From the NCBI GenBank assembly GCA_947683425.1, contig CANTUQ010000050.1, positions 13,818,501 to 13,882,500 of the forward strand: 64,000 nucleotides of DNA. Direction: 5' to 3'. The position numbers and the translations under genes are program-made. Origin of the DNA: Excoecaria cochinchinensis (Eukaryota > Streptophyta > Magnoliopsida > Malpighiales > Euphorbiaceae). Shown piece after piece: positions 46,002 through 59,100 of this stretch (positions within the stretch are counted from its first letter, which is position 1; every line of letters begins with the position of its first letter). The notes under the pieces were generated by a model that was not told the origin of the DNA, ran no database searches, and saw only the letters and a list, made by a program, of their open reading frames with translations.

Positions 46002-48391
46002 ATGGTTAGAATGAAGATGGAAATGGCCACCATTTTTTGTTTTATTTTTTTATCTCTGATTATTCCACCTTCAACTTCGTCTCCATCTTCAACCTTGAGG
46101 GAAGGCTCATCTCTTTCTGTAGAGGGGCCAAGCAAATTCTTAATTTCACCAAACAGAGTGTTCATTGCTGGGTTTTACCAAATTGGGGATAATGCTTACT
46201 GTTTGGCATATGGTTTAATGAATCCTCTTCCCCTAGAAAAACCTTAGTTTGGATGGCGAATCGTGAGGAGCCTGTTAACGGAAGGAGCTCCAAGCTATCT
46301 TTACTCAAAAATGGCAATATTATAATGACAGATGTGGATCGAGTTGTTTGGGAGACCAAAACAATCTCCAAACTTACGTCTTCGTTGCAGCTTCAAGACA
46401 CTGGTAATCTTATTCTAATTACTGAAGAAGGTGTTAAGTTGTGGGAAAGCTTCAATTTTCCAACAGATACGCTTCTTCCTTTGCAACCACTTACTAGAGA
46501 ATCACAGCTGGTTTCATCAAGAAGCCAAACTAATTTTTCTTCTGGTTTCTACAAGTTTCGTTTCGACGATGATAATGTTCTTCGCATTCTTTATGACGAT
46601 CCTAAGGTTTCAAGTATTTTCTGGCCAAACCATTCATTTTTGCCTCGCGATTTTGGAAGAAGCACCTACAACAGCAGTAGAATTGCCGTGCTAGATTCCC
46701 TGGGATGGTTCGATTCGTCTGATAATTTAACATTTCGGGCAGCAGATTGGGGTGTGAGTATCCAACGAAGGCTGACCCTCGATTTTGATGGAAATCTAAG
46801 GCTGTACAGCGGAGAGAATGTGTCTTCTCCATGGGCTGTTTCATGGCAAGCCCTGTCCGACACATGCAGAATCCATGGTGCTTGTGGACCAAACAGTGTT
46901 TGCCATTATGATCCTGCCTTTGGTCGGTCTTGCTCTTGTCTTCCAGGTTTTACACAGATAAATAACACCGATTGGTCCTTTGGTTGTCAGCCAGAATTCA
47001 ATCTTTATTGTGCAAAAACTGAGACCACTTTCCTTCGGTTGGCTCATGTTGAAAATCATGGGCATGATATTGGTTTCTATGAAAATTACACATTGGATAT
47101 GTGCAAAGCAAAATGCTTGGAAAGATGTGATTGCAAAGGTTTTACCTTTGAATTCTCGTACAGAAATTATCCTGAAAACATTCCTTACTGCTTTCCCAAG
47201 ACCCAACTGCTCAACGGTTACTATAACCGAAATTTCAGAGGTGATCTGTATCTCAAAGTGCCCAACACCAGCTCTTTTTCAGACAACTGGATTTTCGATA
47301 ACAGACTCGACTTAAATTGTTCGGGAGAAGTTGTGGACCTGGATAGAAAATATGAAGAAAGCAAAAAGAGTTTTTCAATCAAGCTCTTGCTTTGGTTGGT
47401 CATCGTTCTAGGACTAATTGAATCTTCCATAGGTATGGTGTGGGTATTATTGATTAGAAACTGGCGGCACAAAGATTCACTCGATCAAGGTTATGTTCTT
47501 TCTGCAACTGGGTTCAAAAGATTCAGCTACTCAGAGTTGAAAAAAGCGACACGAAATTTCGGGGAAGAAATTGGAAGAGGAGCAGGAGGGATTGTTTATA
47601 AAGGTAAATTGAACGATGACAGAGTGGCAGCAATTAAGCGGCTTAATAAAGCTGAACAAGGAGAAGCAGAGTTTCTAGCCGAATTAAGTACAATTGGTAA
47701 GCTGAACCACATGAATCTGATAGAGATGTGGGGATACTGTGCAGAAGGAAAGCATAGGCTTTTGGTGTATGAGTACATGGAGAAAGGCTCTTTGGCCAAA
47801 AATCTTTCTTCAAAAAAGCTTGACTGGAAAAAGAGGTTCGATATCGTAGTGGGAACAGCAAGAGGACTTGCTTATCTGCATGAAGAATGCTTGGAGTGGA
47901 TTGTACATTGCGACATCAAGCCAGAAAACATTCTTCTTGACTCAGATTATCAGCCAAAGGTATCAGATTTGGGGCATTCTCGGCTTCTAAGTAGGGGCGA
48001 AAATCGAAATGCAATGTTCACAAAGATGAGAGGGACTAGAGGTTACATGGCTCCTGAATGGGTATTGAATACACATATCACAGTTAAAGTGGATGTTTAT
48101 AGCTATGGGATCGTGGTGTTGGAGCTGATGACGGGGAAGACCCAAGCAGTTGGTACTCATTCTACTGATAGCAAAGATGGACAAGAAAGGCTTGTGGAAT
48201 GGGTGAGAAAGAAAAAGAGCGCTGGTTTTGCTGCAAACACAAGTTGGGTTGAAGAAATTGCAGACCCCGGCATGGGGAAATCTTATGATCCAATTAAAAT
48301 GGAAACTGTTATTGAAGTGGCTCTTCAATGTGTGGAAGAATACAAAGATGCGAGGCCCTCCATGAGACAAGTTGTCGAGATGCTTTTGTGA
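46002..48391 (+). pseudogene. G-type lectin S-receptor-like kinase, ZmPK1-like, one frameshift
   Basis: An intronless receptor-kinase gene of the plasma membrane. The start is ATG 46002 or one of the ATGs up to 46023, followed by a signal peptide (TIFCFIFLSLIIPPSTS). The B-lectin domain starts in frame 0, but the reading continues in another frame from TGG 46211, so about one base is missing near 46205-46210. From there the frame is open for over 700 codons. Counted from 46253 it has an EGF-like region (CGPNSVC, about 205-232), a PAN domain (249-340), a membrane segment (376-400), and a kinase with GRGAGGIVYKG (near 440), catalytic HCDIKPEN (near 552, non-RD type), SDLG and GTRGYMAPEW. It ends at MRQVVEMLL, slightly shorter than relatives. 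A single lesion in an intact gene could be real or an assembly error. Confidence 0.8.
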
Positions 48392-49012
48392 TGCAGACAA
48401 CCTCTAATGATGTGCCACTATACTAGATGTAAATGTAATAGTTCTTGGATTACTTGTTCAGGATTCAATGAATTGATTGCAGTACACTGTTCTTTATTAA
48501 ATTTGTATTGGATGTAAATGTATTGTGAGAGCTTAACAGCCCAGTGAGAATAGTTTAACAAAAATTACAAGCAATTGATGAATTCCTCAATTGAAAAAAG
48601 ATTTATGAATTATAATAATGCAAAATCATGAAAATAGAAGATATATATGTACTTGACGATAACATTATGAAAATTAAGAACCACAGCTTTATTGATTTGA
48701 GTCTTCTTGTTTTTATTGCAAAGACTTAAGAATTGATGGTTTTCTTGTTTGAATCAATCTCACTTGTAGATTGATTAGCTTACGTTGAATCTTTCTAGTT
48801 CATAAATTGTTGATAAATTGATTTTTTTTTGCTTGTAGAAGATTGTTTATTGGTTATGAGTTAGTCTTAATTGATTAGACTATTAATATCGAAAAATTGT
48901 TCGAGATCGCTTGTCCGACGACTACAACCAGTCCATTACAACAAGTATTTGCTTAATACAACAAGCATATGCCGGTTGGAGAATTGTTTCCAATTATGAA
49001 TCCGACAGCACC
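48392..49012. other. 3' flank of the kinase gene and dispersed repeat
   Basis: The first 150 bases are probably 3'UTR. 48620-48740 resembles 10280-10410. 48760-49000 (CTTTCTAGTTCATAAATTG, GACGACTA) resembles 63235-63490. The repeat abuts the broken end of the S-domain pseudogene. No coding content is supported. Confidence 0.6.
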
Positions 49013-49555
49013 TTAATTTTTTCGCTTCCTGATGCACTCATCCGAACCATCTCTGAATAGCCAGTCCCTCATCAATTTGGGCTTATACCCTGGCAAACAT
49101 CCACATTCATAGCTAGTAAAATTGTATGGATCGCACAGACTATTAGGTCCACACTGTCCATAAGTGTCACACCAGTGCTTAGGTGCTGGCCAGAATTCTT
49201 TCCAGTTGCCTTCACTTTCATGCCAACTTAGTCTTATCAAAAATCCTGACTCATCCATCAGGACTATTAATATAATAGAAGAATAATCAAGAAAAAGGGA
49301 AAAGTATATCTTCTTAATTATTTACAAAACTGTAGTTATAACCTTCTGCATATGATATCCATGGCCACGGGCCCGATCGCCAACGAACATTTACACTACC
49401 CTGGAAGAGACAAATTTGAGGTGAGCCATTTGGATTGACCAAATAAGAAATGTCTCCAGTTGCTGGATTATCTGGTGATTTCCATGAATTTATGAACCGA
49501 TTCAAACTTGTTTTCTTATATATGCCTAATTTCATTCCTTGTATCATGATATTTC

Positions 49556-49895
49556 TGTTAGAAGGTGGAAAAGAGAATTAGAGAGAGTGAATTAGAAAGA
49601 AATATATATCACTTAAATTTTGGCTTGTATAAAATGCTTGGTACAATAGGTATTTATAGGGAGCTTGGGATCACTCTAAAATTACAAATTATTAAATACC
49701 TAACAACTTTCTGCCTAACTTATTAAATGATCTCTAGAAAAATCTAATTATTAAAAATCACAAGATTATTTTAAAGATAAATTCTAGCCACACATTATAA
49801 TTATAGAAAAACATATATTCAAGAGAACTCTAAAAAAAGATATTTTTAAGAGAACTCTAGAAATTCTAAAGTTCAAATTAAACATATTTTTAACA
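49556..49895 (-). repeat. LTR of Copia 2 (3' LTR in element orientation)
   Basis: A 340-bp LTR, TG...CA, adjoining the polypurine run at 49896-49910. Confidence 0.9.
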
Positions 49896-50021
49896 CTCTC
49901 TCTTAATTTGAACTTTTTTTTTTTATCCCGAATCTTGATCTTAATCTTTGAAAGTCTTCGAATATGAGTGCTTTTGTGAAGATATCCGCAACTTGATCAT
50001 GCGTCTTCACGTACTTGAACT

Positions 50022-53000
50022 CTACTTTTTTTCTTGCAATGCACTCCCAATGAAATGATATCTTGTGCCTCTATGCTTGCTTAGATCATGGTATACCGGA
50101 TTCTTAGCAAGTGCTTGAGAAGACTTATTGTCAATGTAAATCTTCGTTGCTTTTTCTTGAAACAAGTGAAGTTCCTTTAATAGTCGCCTTAGCCAAATCG
50201 CATGACAAGTACAAGAGATTGCCGCTACATACTCAGATTTACAAGTACAGAGCATAACAAGTGGCTGTTTCTTTGAACTCCATAAAATTGCACAATTACC
50301 TATGTAAAATGTAAATCCGATAGTACTCTTTATATCATCAAGATCTCCAGCAAAGTCGCTATCACAATATCCTATAAGCTTGAAGTCATTGGAGGAAACA
50401 TAAAATAATCCATACTCCAACGTACCTTTCAAGTACTAAAGTATTCTTTTTGTTGGCTTCATATGAGTTGTTGTAGGAATTTCCATAAAGCGACTCACTG
50501 CTCCAATAGCATAAAGAATATCGGGTCTTGTGCATGTCAAGTATCTCAAGCTTCACACAAGACTTTTGAATAAAGTGAAATATTCCTTTTCACCTTTTTA
50601 AAACTTTGATAGTTTCATTCCACACTCCGTAGGCGTATTCACAGGGTTGCAATCATGCATCTTGAACTTTTTTAATACTTTTTTCGCATATCTTTCTTGA
50701 GAAATAACAATTCCTTCCTCCATTTGCTTCACTTTTAGGCCCAAATAGTAGGAAATGAATGAGCCCCATATCAGTCATTTCGAACTCACGAGACATCTCT
50801 TTTGGATTCTTCAAATAGTCTTGGATTGTTGCCAGTAAAGATGAGATCTTCCACATAAAGGCAAACTAGTAATATATCTCCGTTACCATAGGCTTTCACA
50901 TAAAGAGCATATTCATTAAGGCAACGATCAAATCCACGTTCTTGAAAGTACTTGTCAATGCAGCTATTCCACACCCTTAGTGCTTGGTTTAATCCATACA
51001 ATGCCTTCTTCAACTTCAAGACTTGGTCCTCATGTCCTTTGACCACATATCCAAGTGGCTGCTCAATGTACACTTCTTCTTCAAGATAACCATTTAAGAA
51101 TGCTGACTTCACATCTAGTTGATAGATTCTCCATTTCATTTGAGCCGCCATTGAGATAAGTAATCGAATAGTCTCCATGCGAGCAACTGGGGCAAACACC
51201 TCTACGTAGTCAATGCCATGCCTTTGCTTGTAGCCTTTTGCAACAAGCCTTGCTTTGTATCTTTCTATTTCTCTTTTTGCATTCTTCTTCACCTTGTAAA
51301 CCCATTTGACTCCTATAGTTTTATGGCCTTTAGAAAGATTTGTTAATTCCCAAGTATCATTCTTCTCAATCGACTTGATTTCCTCATCTATAGCTTATTT
51401 CCATCTTCTCTCTTTCGTAGCTTCTTCAAAGCTTAATGGCTCACCGTCGACAAAGAGGCAATACAAGCCGAGAGTTGTTTCTTCGGTTTCATTATAAAGA
51501 TCATTAAGACTTCTCATTCTTCTTAGTCATTCATTTGAACTTTCACCTTAAATTGATTATTAAAAGTGGGTGAAGGAGGCAGAGTTGCATCTTGCTTTAG
51601 TGCCATGGCTTCCTCTTCTTCCTCAACAAAGTATGGAATGAAGTCATAGTTGCTTTCTTCATTTATTTCACAATTCCATGCTCCATACTCTACATTACGA
51701 ATCACCACTACCTTGTCATTGTTTGGGTTGTACAACTTGTAGCCCTTTGAGTTTGCATCATAGCTAATAAAGACATATTTCACACTTCTATCATCAAGCT
51801 TGCTTCTCTCTTGTTGCGGGATGTGCTTGTAAGCAATGCACCCAAACACTTTCAAGTGATTCACGCTAGACTTGTGTCCACTCCATGCTTATAATGGCGT
51901 ACAATTCTTGATGCTTGATGTTGGTTAGCGATTAGATATGTACACTGCACAAGAGACAGCTTCAGCCCAAAACTCCTTAGGCATATTTTTAGCTTTCAAC
52001 AGGCTTCGAGCCATGTTAAGAATTGTTCTATTTTTTCTTTCCGTGATGCCATTTTGTTATGGTGATCTAGGGACCGTTAAAAGACGTCGAATCCTATGAG
52101 CCTCACAAAATTCATTGAACTTTTTTAAGGTGAACTCGCCTCCTCTATTGGAACTTAGAGCCTTGATTTTGTAGCCACTCTTCTTTTCTACAAGAGCCTT
52201 GAAGTTCTTGAATGCAGCATATGCTTCATATTTTTACTTTAAGAAGTAAACACATGTCTTTTTACTAAAATCATCAATAAAGAGGATGAAGTATTTATTG
52301 CCACTAAATGATGATAGATCAATTAACCCATAAATATTGGTGTGAATAAGTTGGAGTGGCTTGGTTGCTCTCGATATGGCCTCTTTTGGGAAGGTCTTTC
52401 TTGTATGCTTGCTAAGAAGACATGCGCCACAAATTTAATTGGGATGGTTGATTAAGGCATCCCTTTCACCATCTTCTTCTCTCCCATATCCTTGAAAGTG
52501 CCAAAATTCAAGTGTCCAAATGTCATATGCCAACATCATGCCTCCTCCTTTATCGTAGCCTTCAAACACTTTACATCAAGTGTCTTGATATTTAATGTGA
52601 ACATTCTATTCCTCGACATAGCGACCTTGGCAATTAATACACCATTTTAATCTTGAAGCCAAAGATAATTATTTTTCATGTGAATATCATACCTTTTTTC
52701 AAGAGTTGTCCCAAGCTTAAAATATTGGTTTTTAACTTAGGCATATAGTAGACATCATTAACAAGTTTATGGCTACCATCTTTAGAAGAAATGATAATTG
52801 TACCTTTGCCTTCAATTTGAATTTTTAATGAGTCCACAAAAGACACATTACCCCGTGCATTTTCATCGAGATCCACGAACTTTTCCTTTAGCCTACACAT
52901 ATGGTTGCTTACACCATTATCTAAATACCACGAGCTCTTGTCATCCTTCTCTCCCTCCTTGAGTGCTAGCAATAAAGTTGATTCATCTTCATCTTCTTCC

Positions 53001-53958
53001 TTGCCATCCAAAATATTAGCTCTTGTCTTACCATTATTTAAGGAACTACCGCATTTCTAAGAATAATGGTCCAATTTTGACAATTGTAGCACTCAATGTT
53101 GGATTTTTCATACATCCTTTCATTTATCTTCAAATTATGGCCTCGTCCTCTTCTTCTTGCACTTCCACGACCTCTACTTGATCGAAAATTTCTTGCCTCA
53201 TTATTGAAATTGTATTGGCTACCTCTTCCTCTTTCACCTTGGCCACGTCTATGACCTCGTCCTCTTTCTCGTCCACGTCCTTGTTGGCTTTCTCCTCTAT
53301 CTTCCTTCAAACAAGCTTTGGCTTTTAGAGCTTACTTTAAAATTTCTCCTTGTCTTCTTATCTTCATGGGCTTGCAAGGATCCCTCTAGTTGTTCAATAG
53401 TCATTTTCTCTAATTTTTTTGATTCTTCAATAGAGCACACCACATAATCAAATTTTGGAGTAAGAGTTCAAAGGATCTTCTCCATCACACGAACATCCTT
53501 CACCTTCTCGTCATATCTCTTTATTTGATTTGTTATCGCCTTTCCTTTCGAGCAATAATCTGAAATTGATTTGGATTGCTTCATCTTTATTGCTTCAAAA
53601 TTCATTCTTAGAGATTGAAGTCTTACTTTTTCAACCTTTTTTACTCTTTGGAAATACTTCTGCAATATCTTCCAAGCTTCTTTTGAGGTAGTTGCATCTG
53701 CTATCTTTGTAAATATTAAATCATCCAAATATTGGTGGATGATGGTGAGGGCTTATTGATCATTCTTTCTTGTCTTTACCAATTCATTTCTTGCATTTTG
53801 AGATAAAGCTCCTTCATCTTGTGGCTTCTCATACCCTTTCTTTACTATCTCCCATGTATCATGTGAGTCTAGCAAGGCTTTCATTCAAAAACATCAACTC
53901 TCATAATTATTCTTTGTAAGACGAGGGTATTGGAATGAAATCGTATCAAAATTGGACA
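50022..53958 (-). pseudogene. Copia 2 gag-pol remnant
   Basis: Minus-strand fragments in Copia order, starting near ATG 53956-53958. They are gag (FTKIADATTSKEAWKIL), a partly lost CCHC knuckle (CYNCQNW), a protease whose motif reads YLDNGVSNHM with Asn for Ser/Thr after Asp, integrase (about 52470-51880) with many stops, and RT (RYKARLVAKGYKQRHGIDY at about 51270). The RT catalytic box reads YVED instead of YVDD (Glu codon 50849-50851). RNase H (CDSDFAGD) runs to 50022. Frames change repeatedly, and the element cannot be autonomous. Confidence 0.88.
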
Positions 53959-54099
53959 TTTTTTCACTCTCTCTCATTTTTTTTCACAACCTACCCACTC
54001 TATTTTTTTCACACGCTCACAATAGCCCAAAAAAAATTCTTTTCTGATGTGAAAAATCAGATTATACTGCAACCACAAAGCATATTAAGAAAAAAACTT

Positions 54100-54112
54100 G
54101 GCTCTAATACCA
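54100..54112 (-). other. Primer-binding site of Copia 2 (tRNA-iMet, one change)
   Basis: TGGTATTAGAGCC on the minus strand, three bases from the LTR. It differs from the initiator-Met complement at one base (C to T). Confidence 0.8.
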
Positions 54113-54115
54113 CTT

Positions 54116-54454
54116 TGTTAGAAGGTGGAAAAGAGAATTAAAGAGAGTGAATTAGAGAGAAGGTTATATCACTCAAATTTTGGCTTGTATAAAATGCTTG
54201 ATACAATGGATATTTATAGGGAGTTTGGGATCACTTTAGAACTACAAATTATTAAATGTCTACAACTTTCTACCTAACTTATTAAATGCTCTCTAGAAAA
54301 ATTTAGTCATTAAAAATCACAAAATTATTCTAGAGATAAATTCTAGTCATATATTATAATTCTAGAAAAATATATTTTCAAGAGAACTCTAGAAAAAGAT
54401 ATTTTTAAGAGAACTCTAGAAATTTTAAAGTTCAAATTAAACATATTTTTAACA
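54116..54454 (-). repeat. LTR of Copia 2 (5' LTR in element orientation)
   Basis: A 339-bp LTR paired with 49556-49895. Confidence 0.9.
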
Positions 54455-55103
54455 ATTTTTAGGATAATCAGAGTTTTGCCAAATAATTCTTTTGCTTCTA
54501 CTTTGAACCAATACCAAATTCCCCGTGTCCAATAAATGAGCTTCATAAGAATGAACAGCTTGAAAAGAAACATTCGAAGACCATACTATAAATTTTTTGT
54601 ATTGGTCGCTGAAGAGAACAAGATTTCCAGTTTGATAAATTAAGAGAGTTGTAGAGGAGCCATTAATGGGATTGTTTTTATTTGCCACCCAAATAAAAGT
54701 CTGGTCTGGAATTTTATGGAACAAAATTCCAAGATGTCTGTAGGTTGATTTGCCTGGGCTAAAAAATCCTAAAGCAAAATAGTTCTGTACAAAGATGAGA
54801 AAGTCTCCATCTTTGATGGTTTGGTTTATGGTGATGGTGTCTGTGGAGGATGTGAAATGGAAGATTGTGAGCATAGATTGAAGAAAGATTAAGGTTTTAT
54901 AATTCATGACTCTATTTGATTTCTGGAAAGATTATGGCTGAAGATGTAGATTTTTGACTACTGTACACTATGCAATTGTATTTATGATCATAATTACTTG
55001 GGAAAAAGTCTTACCTGGTCTAAGCAAGAATTTTTCGCCAATGTGATTGTTTTTTCTAAAAAATATAGTGAAATCAATTAAAATAAAAGCAATTAGTTTT
55101 GGA

Positions 55104-55272
55104 GATATATATATACACACACACACACACATATATGTATGTATGTATCTATATATGTATATATATACATATATATATATACATATATGTATGTATCTAT
55201 ATATGTATATAGATACATATATATATATATGTATATATATATACATATATGTATGTATCTATATATGTATAT

Positions 55273-55324
<52 letters not shown>

Positions 55325-55467
55325 ATATACATATATAGATACATACATATATGTATATATATATACATATATATGTATGTATCTATATACATATATGTAT
55401 ATATATATACATATATATGTATGTATCTATATACATATATAGATACATACATATATATGTATGTATC

Positions 55468-55554
<87 letters not shown>
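55104..55554. repeat. TA-rich compound microsatellite with inverted order
   Basis: (AC)n, (TA)n and (GTAT/CTATATA) units fill about 450 bases. The stretch 55249-55285 is mirrored in reverse complement by about 55318-55350, giving large potential hairpins. Copia 3 is inserted at its right end. Long open frames here are repeat artefacts. Confidence 0.92.
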
Positions 55555-55557
<3 letters not shown>

Positions 55558-55852
55558 AAGGGTATCGAAAAATTAAGTAGAAGCAAATGTAAAATCACAT
55601 ACCTCTAGCCATTGTTAGTGCAGACTTTTTTTCACTTAGTTTCTTTCACTTAGCTCTCAATTATAGATGATGTTTTTGTTTCTGTGTTCTTTTTTTTTTT
55701 GAGCAGTGAGAGGAGAGAGGACCCCAAGGCTATACATAGCATTCAACCATCATGAATGTCATTTCAGTTTCTGTATCTTTTACCATTTGTTACCACCATG
55801 AATGGCCATTGATGGCCATAATATTTGCACCACTAACGTTCAAACTGTTACA
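55555..55852 (-). repeat. LTR of Copia 3 (3' LTR in element orientation)
   Basis: A 298-bp LTR, TG...CA, bordered by the microsatellite. Confidence 0.9.
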
Positions 55853-56159
55853 TTCTCTTACTTGGTGCATAACATCAGTCTATAAGTTTACTGAGAACCA
55901 AAACACATGAATCATAGAGATAAATCCTCTTAGTGCAAGTAATATTAACTATGTATTACAATGTATTTTGTTTCCCAAGTTCTTTAAGTGGTAACATAAC
56001 TTAATGAATAAACCCTATGTTTATCTTGGTCCAAATGAAGTATATTTTCCAAATAAAGTAAAGTGCACACATAAATGAGAAAATAACGGAATGCATAAGA
56101 GTTTCATTATTAAACTGAATGTATACACATATTAAAAGAGGAAACAATCCCCATTCTCT

Positions 56160-59100
56160 CTATATGATCCTTGAATTTTCGTGGTGGCATGGCCTTAGTC
56201 AAAAGATCAGCGATCATTAATTCAGTACTAATGTGCTCAATGACCACTTTCTCTTCTTTAACACATTTTCTAACTGCTAATACTTAATGTCGATGTGTTT
56301 ACTTTGACTTCCACTTTTGTTGTTCTTAGCCATCAAGACAGCAGCTGAATTATCACAAAAAATTCTCAATGGCCTAGAAATTGAATTCATAATTTTAAGT
56401 CCAGAAATAAACTCTTAAGCCATACACCTTGTGAATTAGCCTCAAAACAGAAAACGAACTTGGCTTCCATAGTTGAAGTGGCAGTCAAAGTCTGCTTGAC
56501 ACTTCTCCATGAAATAGCTCTACCGGCCATAATAAAAATGTACCAGATGTTGATTTGTGAGAATCAACACAGCCAACAAAATTTGAGTCTAAATAACCAA
56601 TCACATCCAAATAGTCTGTTTGTTTATACATAAGCACGTATTATTTGGTTCCTTAAAGGTACCGCATGACCTTTTTTGCAGCTCTCCAATGGTCTATACT
56701 TGGGTTACTCTGTTATCGCCCTAATATCCCAACAGTGTATGCAATGTCCGGTTTAGTACAAATCTAAACATACATAAGGCTTCCAACTGCAAAAGTATAT
56801 GGAATATTCTTTATGGATTCTCTCTCAAAATCATTTTTTGAGCATTGGTTCAAACTGAACCTATCACCTTTGACAATAGGAGCAACACTTGGTGAACAGT
56901 CCCTCATTCAAAACGTTTCCAAAATTTTATTGATATAAGTTTCTTATAATAGACATAATACACTGCGAGACCTATCTTTACGGATCTTAATGCCAATAAC
57001 ATAAGATACCTCACCCATATCCTTCATATCAAAGTTCTTAGACAGAAACTGTTTCACCTTATGTAATATGCTTTCATCATTAGTTGCAAGTAAAATATCA
57101 TCCACATATAAAATAAGAAAATAAATTTTACTCCCACCGACCTTCGGGTATATACATTGATGCATGATATTTTCAACAAAACCAAATGAAGAAATTACTC
57201 CATGAAATTTGAAATACCATTGTCGAGTTATTTTAAGCCATATATGGATTTCTTAAGCTTGCAAACCAAGTGCTCACCATCACTAGAAGAGAAACCTTTA
57301 GGTTATTTCATATAAACCTCATCTTCTAGATCACCGTTAAGGAATATTATTTTTATATCTATTTACTACAACTCAAAGTCAAAATAAGCAACTAATGCTA
57401 AAATTTACGAAGAGAATCTTTCTTAGATACAGGAGAAAAAGTCTCCGTGTAATCGATCCCCTTTTTCTAAGTGAACCCTTTAGCAACAAACTTGCTTTAT
57501 ATCTCTCAATGTTGCCTAATGAGTCTCTTTTGGTCTCAAAAATCCATTTACAACCAATGGCCTTTGCCCCATTAGGCAACTCTATAAAATCCCAGACTCT
57601 ATTGCTCTTCATAGAATTCATCTCTTCCTTCATAGCATCATACCACAAATCAGACTCTTTATAACTTATGGCCTGTAAAAATATTTTTATATCATTTTTT
57701 GCTCCAATATCAGTTTTTTATAGATACACAACATAATCACTAGGGATTGCCAATCTTCTTTCTTTAGTAAATCATCTTAAAATTGAACCACCATCTCTTT
57801 AATGAGCTTGTGGTGATTCCTAAACTGATTGATCTACTAAAAAATTTTTAGTAGTAGGTGGAGCTTCAGTAACTAGTTGTTCAACACCATTTTGAACTTG
57901 AGGAGTGCTTTGAACTATCACTAATCTTTCTGATAATGTGGAAGGTTGAAGCTGCTTATGATTATGAGCGAAAATTAAATCCCTGAAACGATCCCTCCCA
58001 CTGATCATCTTATTTTTAAGAAATTTAGCATTTCTTGATTCTACAATTCTAGTAGTGTGAGATGGACAATAAAACTTATAACCTTTAGACGTTTTGGCAT
58101 AACCAATAAAAAATTCACTTATGGTCTTTAGGTCCAGCTTCTTCTCTTGTGGATTATATATCCTCACCTCAGACGGACAACCCCAAACATGCATATGTCG
58201 CAAACTCGGTTTTCAACCTTTCCATAACTCAAAAGGCATTTTTGGAACAACCTTAGTCGGAACCCAATTTAATATATACATTGCCGTTTTTAATGCTTCA
58301 GTCCACAAGAATTTAGGAAGATTGGAGTTGCTAAGCATACTCCACACCATGTCTATTAAAGTTCGATTTCTTCTTTCAGCAACACCATTCTAGTCCGGTG
58401 AACCAAGCATATTATAATGGGCAACTATCCCATGCTCTTGAAGAAATTTGGCAAAAGGACAAAGTGCTTGTCCACTCTCAGTGTATCTACCATAATATTC
58501 ACCACCTCTATCAGATCTCACTATTTGTATTTGCTTCTCGCATTGATTCTCAACCTCAACCTTAAAAACTTTGAAGGCATCCAATACGTCATTCTTATTG
58601 TGAAGTAGGTACACATACGTGTATCGTGAGTAATCATCAATAAAAGTGACAAAGTATTTTTGACCAGGCATGTCCACGTCCGGACAATATATGTCAGTAT
58701 GTATGATTTCTAATATATCCGAACTCCTATTGGCACTTTTCTTAGACTTGTTTGTCTGCTTACCCTTAATAAAGTCTATACAAATCTCAAAATCAGTATA
58801 GTTAAGAGTACTAAGTACTCCATCATTTAGTAACCTCTAAATTCTATCTATAGAGATGTGACCCAATCTCCAGTGCCATAATATAGAGGAGTCTTCATTA
58901 ATATTACACCTCTTAATGATAGTGTGAACATACAAAGAATTATTAGTGGCTTTATTTTGCAATGAAGTTTTATATAAACCATCAGATAAAATTCTAGAAC
59001 CAACATAATTAGATTTATAAAATAAATTAAAAATATTGTCTTGAAAAGTAAATGAAAATCCCAAAGGACAAAGTTTGGAAACAGAAATTAAATTTCGAGA

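Larger units (their letters stand above)
49556..54454 (-). mobile_element. Copia LTR retrotransposon 2, inserted in S-domain gene
   Basis: A 4899-bp Copia element on the minus strand. LTRs of 340 and 339 bp begin TGTTAGAAGG and end TTTTTAACA. The flanks are ATTTC (49551-49555) and ATTTT (54455-54459), a 5-bp target duplication with one change. A purine run AAGAGAGAG precedes the left LTR in element orientation. LTRs differ at many sites, so the insertion is old. Removing the element and one flank brings the lectin-domain exon back into contact, which shows the insertion point within coding sequence. Confidence 0.92.
49013..54907 (-). pseudogene. S-domain receptor kinase fragment split by Copia 2
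   Basis: On the minus strand the gene starts at ATG 54905-54907 with a signal peptide and a B-lectin domain (ALGFFSPGKST, FIWVANKNNPING, LLDTGNLVL, IIWQNSDYP). It breaks at 54455 where Copia 2 is inserted and resumes at 49550 with KLGIYKKTSLNRF, SWKSPDNPATGDISY and a WRSGPW motif. A frameshift near 49312 is followed by the EGF-like part (CDTYGQCGPNSLCDPYN, CGCLPGYKPK) ending at 49013. PAN, membrane and kinase parts are absent; the sequence beyond is a dispersed repeat. The layout is that of SD1-type S-receptor kinases, and the fragment cannot encode a receptor. Confidence 0.9.

Noticed and set aside
55047..55608. Long open frames on both strands rich in Tyr/Ile
   Set aside because: They are translations of the TA-rich microsatellite and have no protein-like composition.
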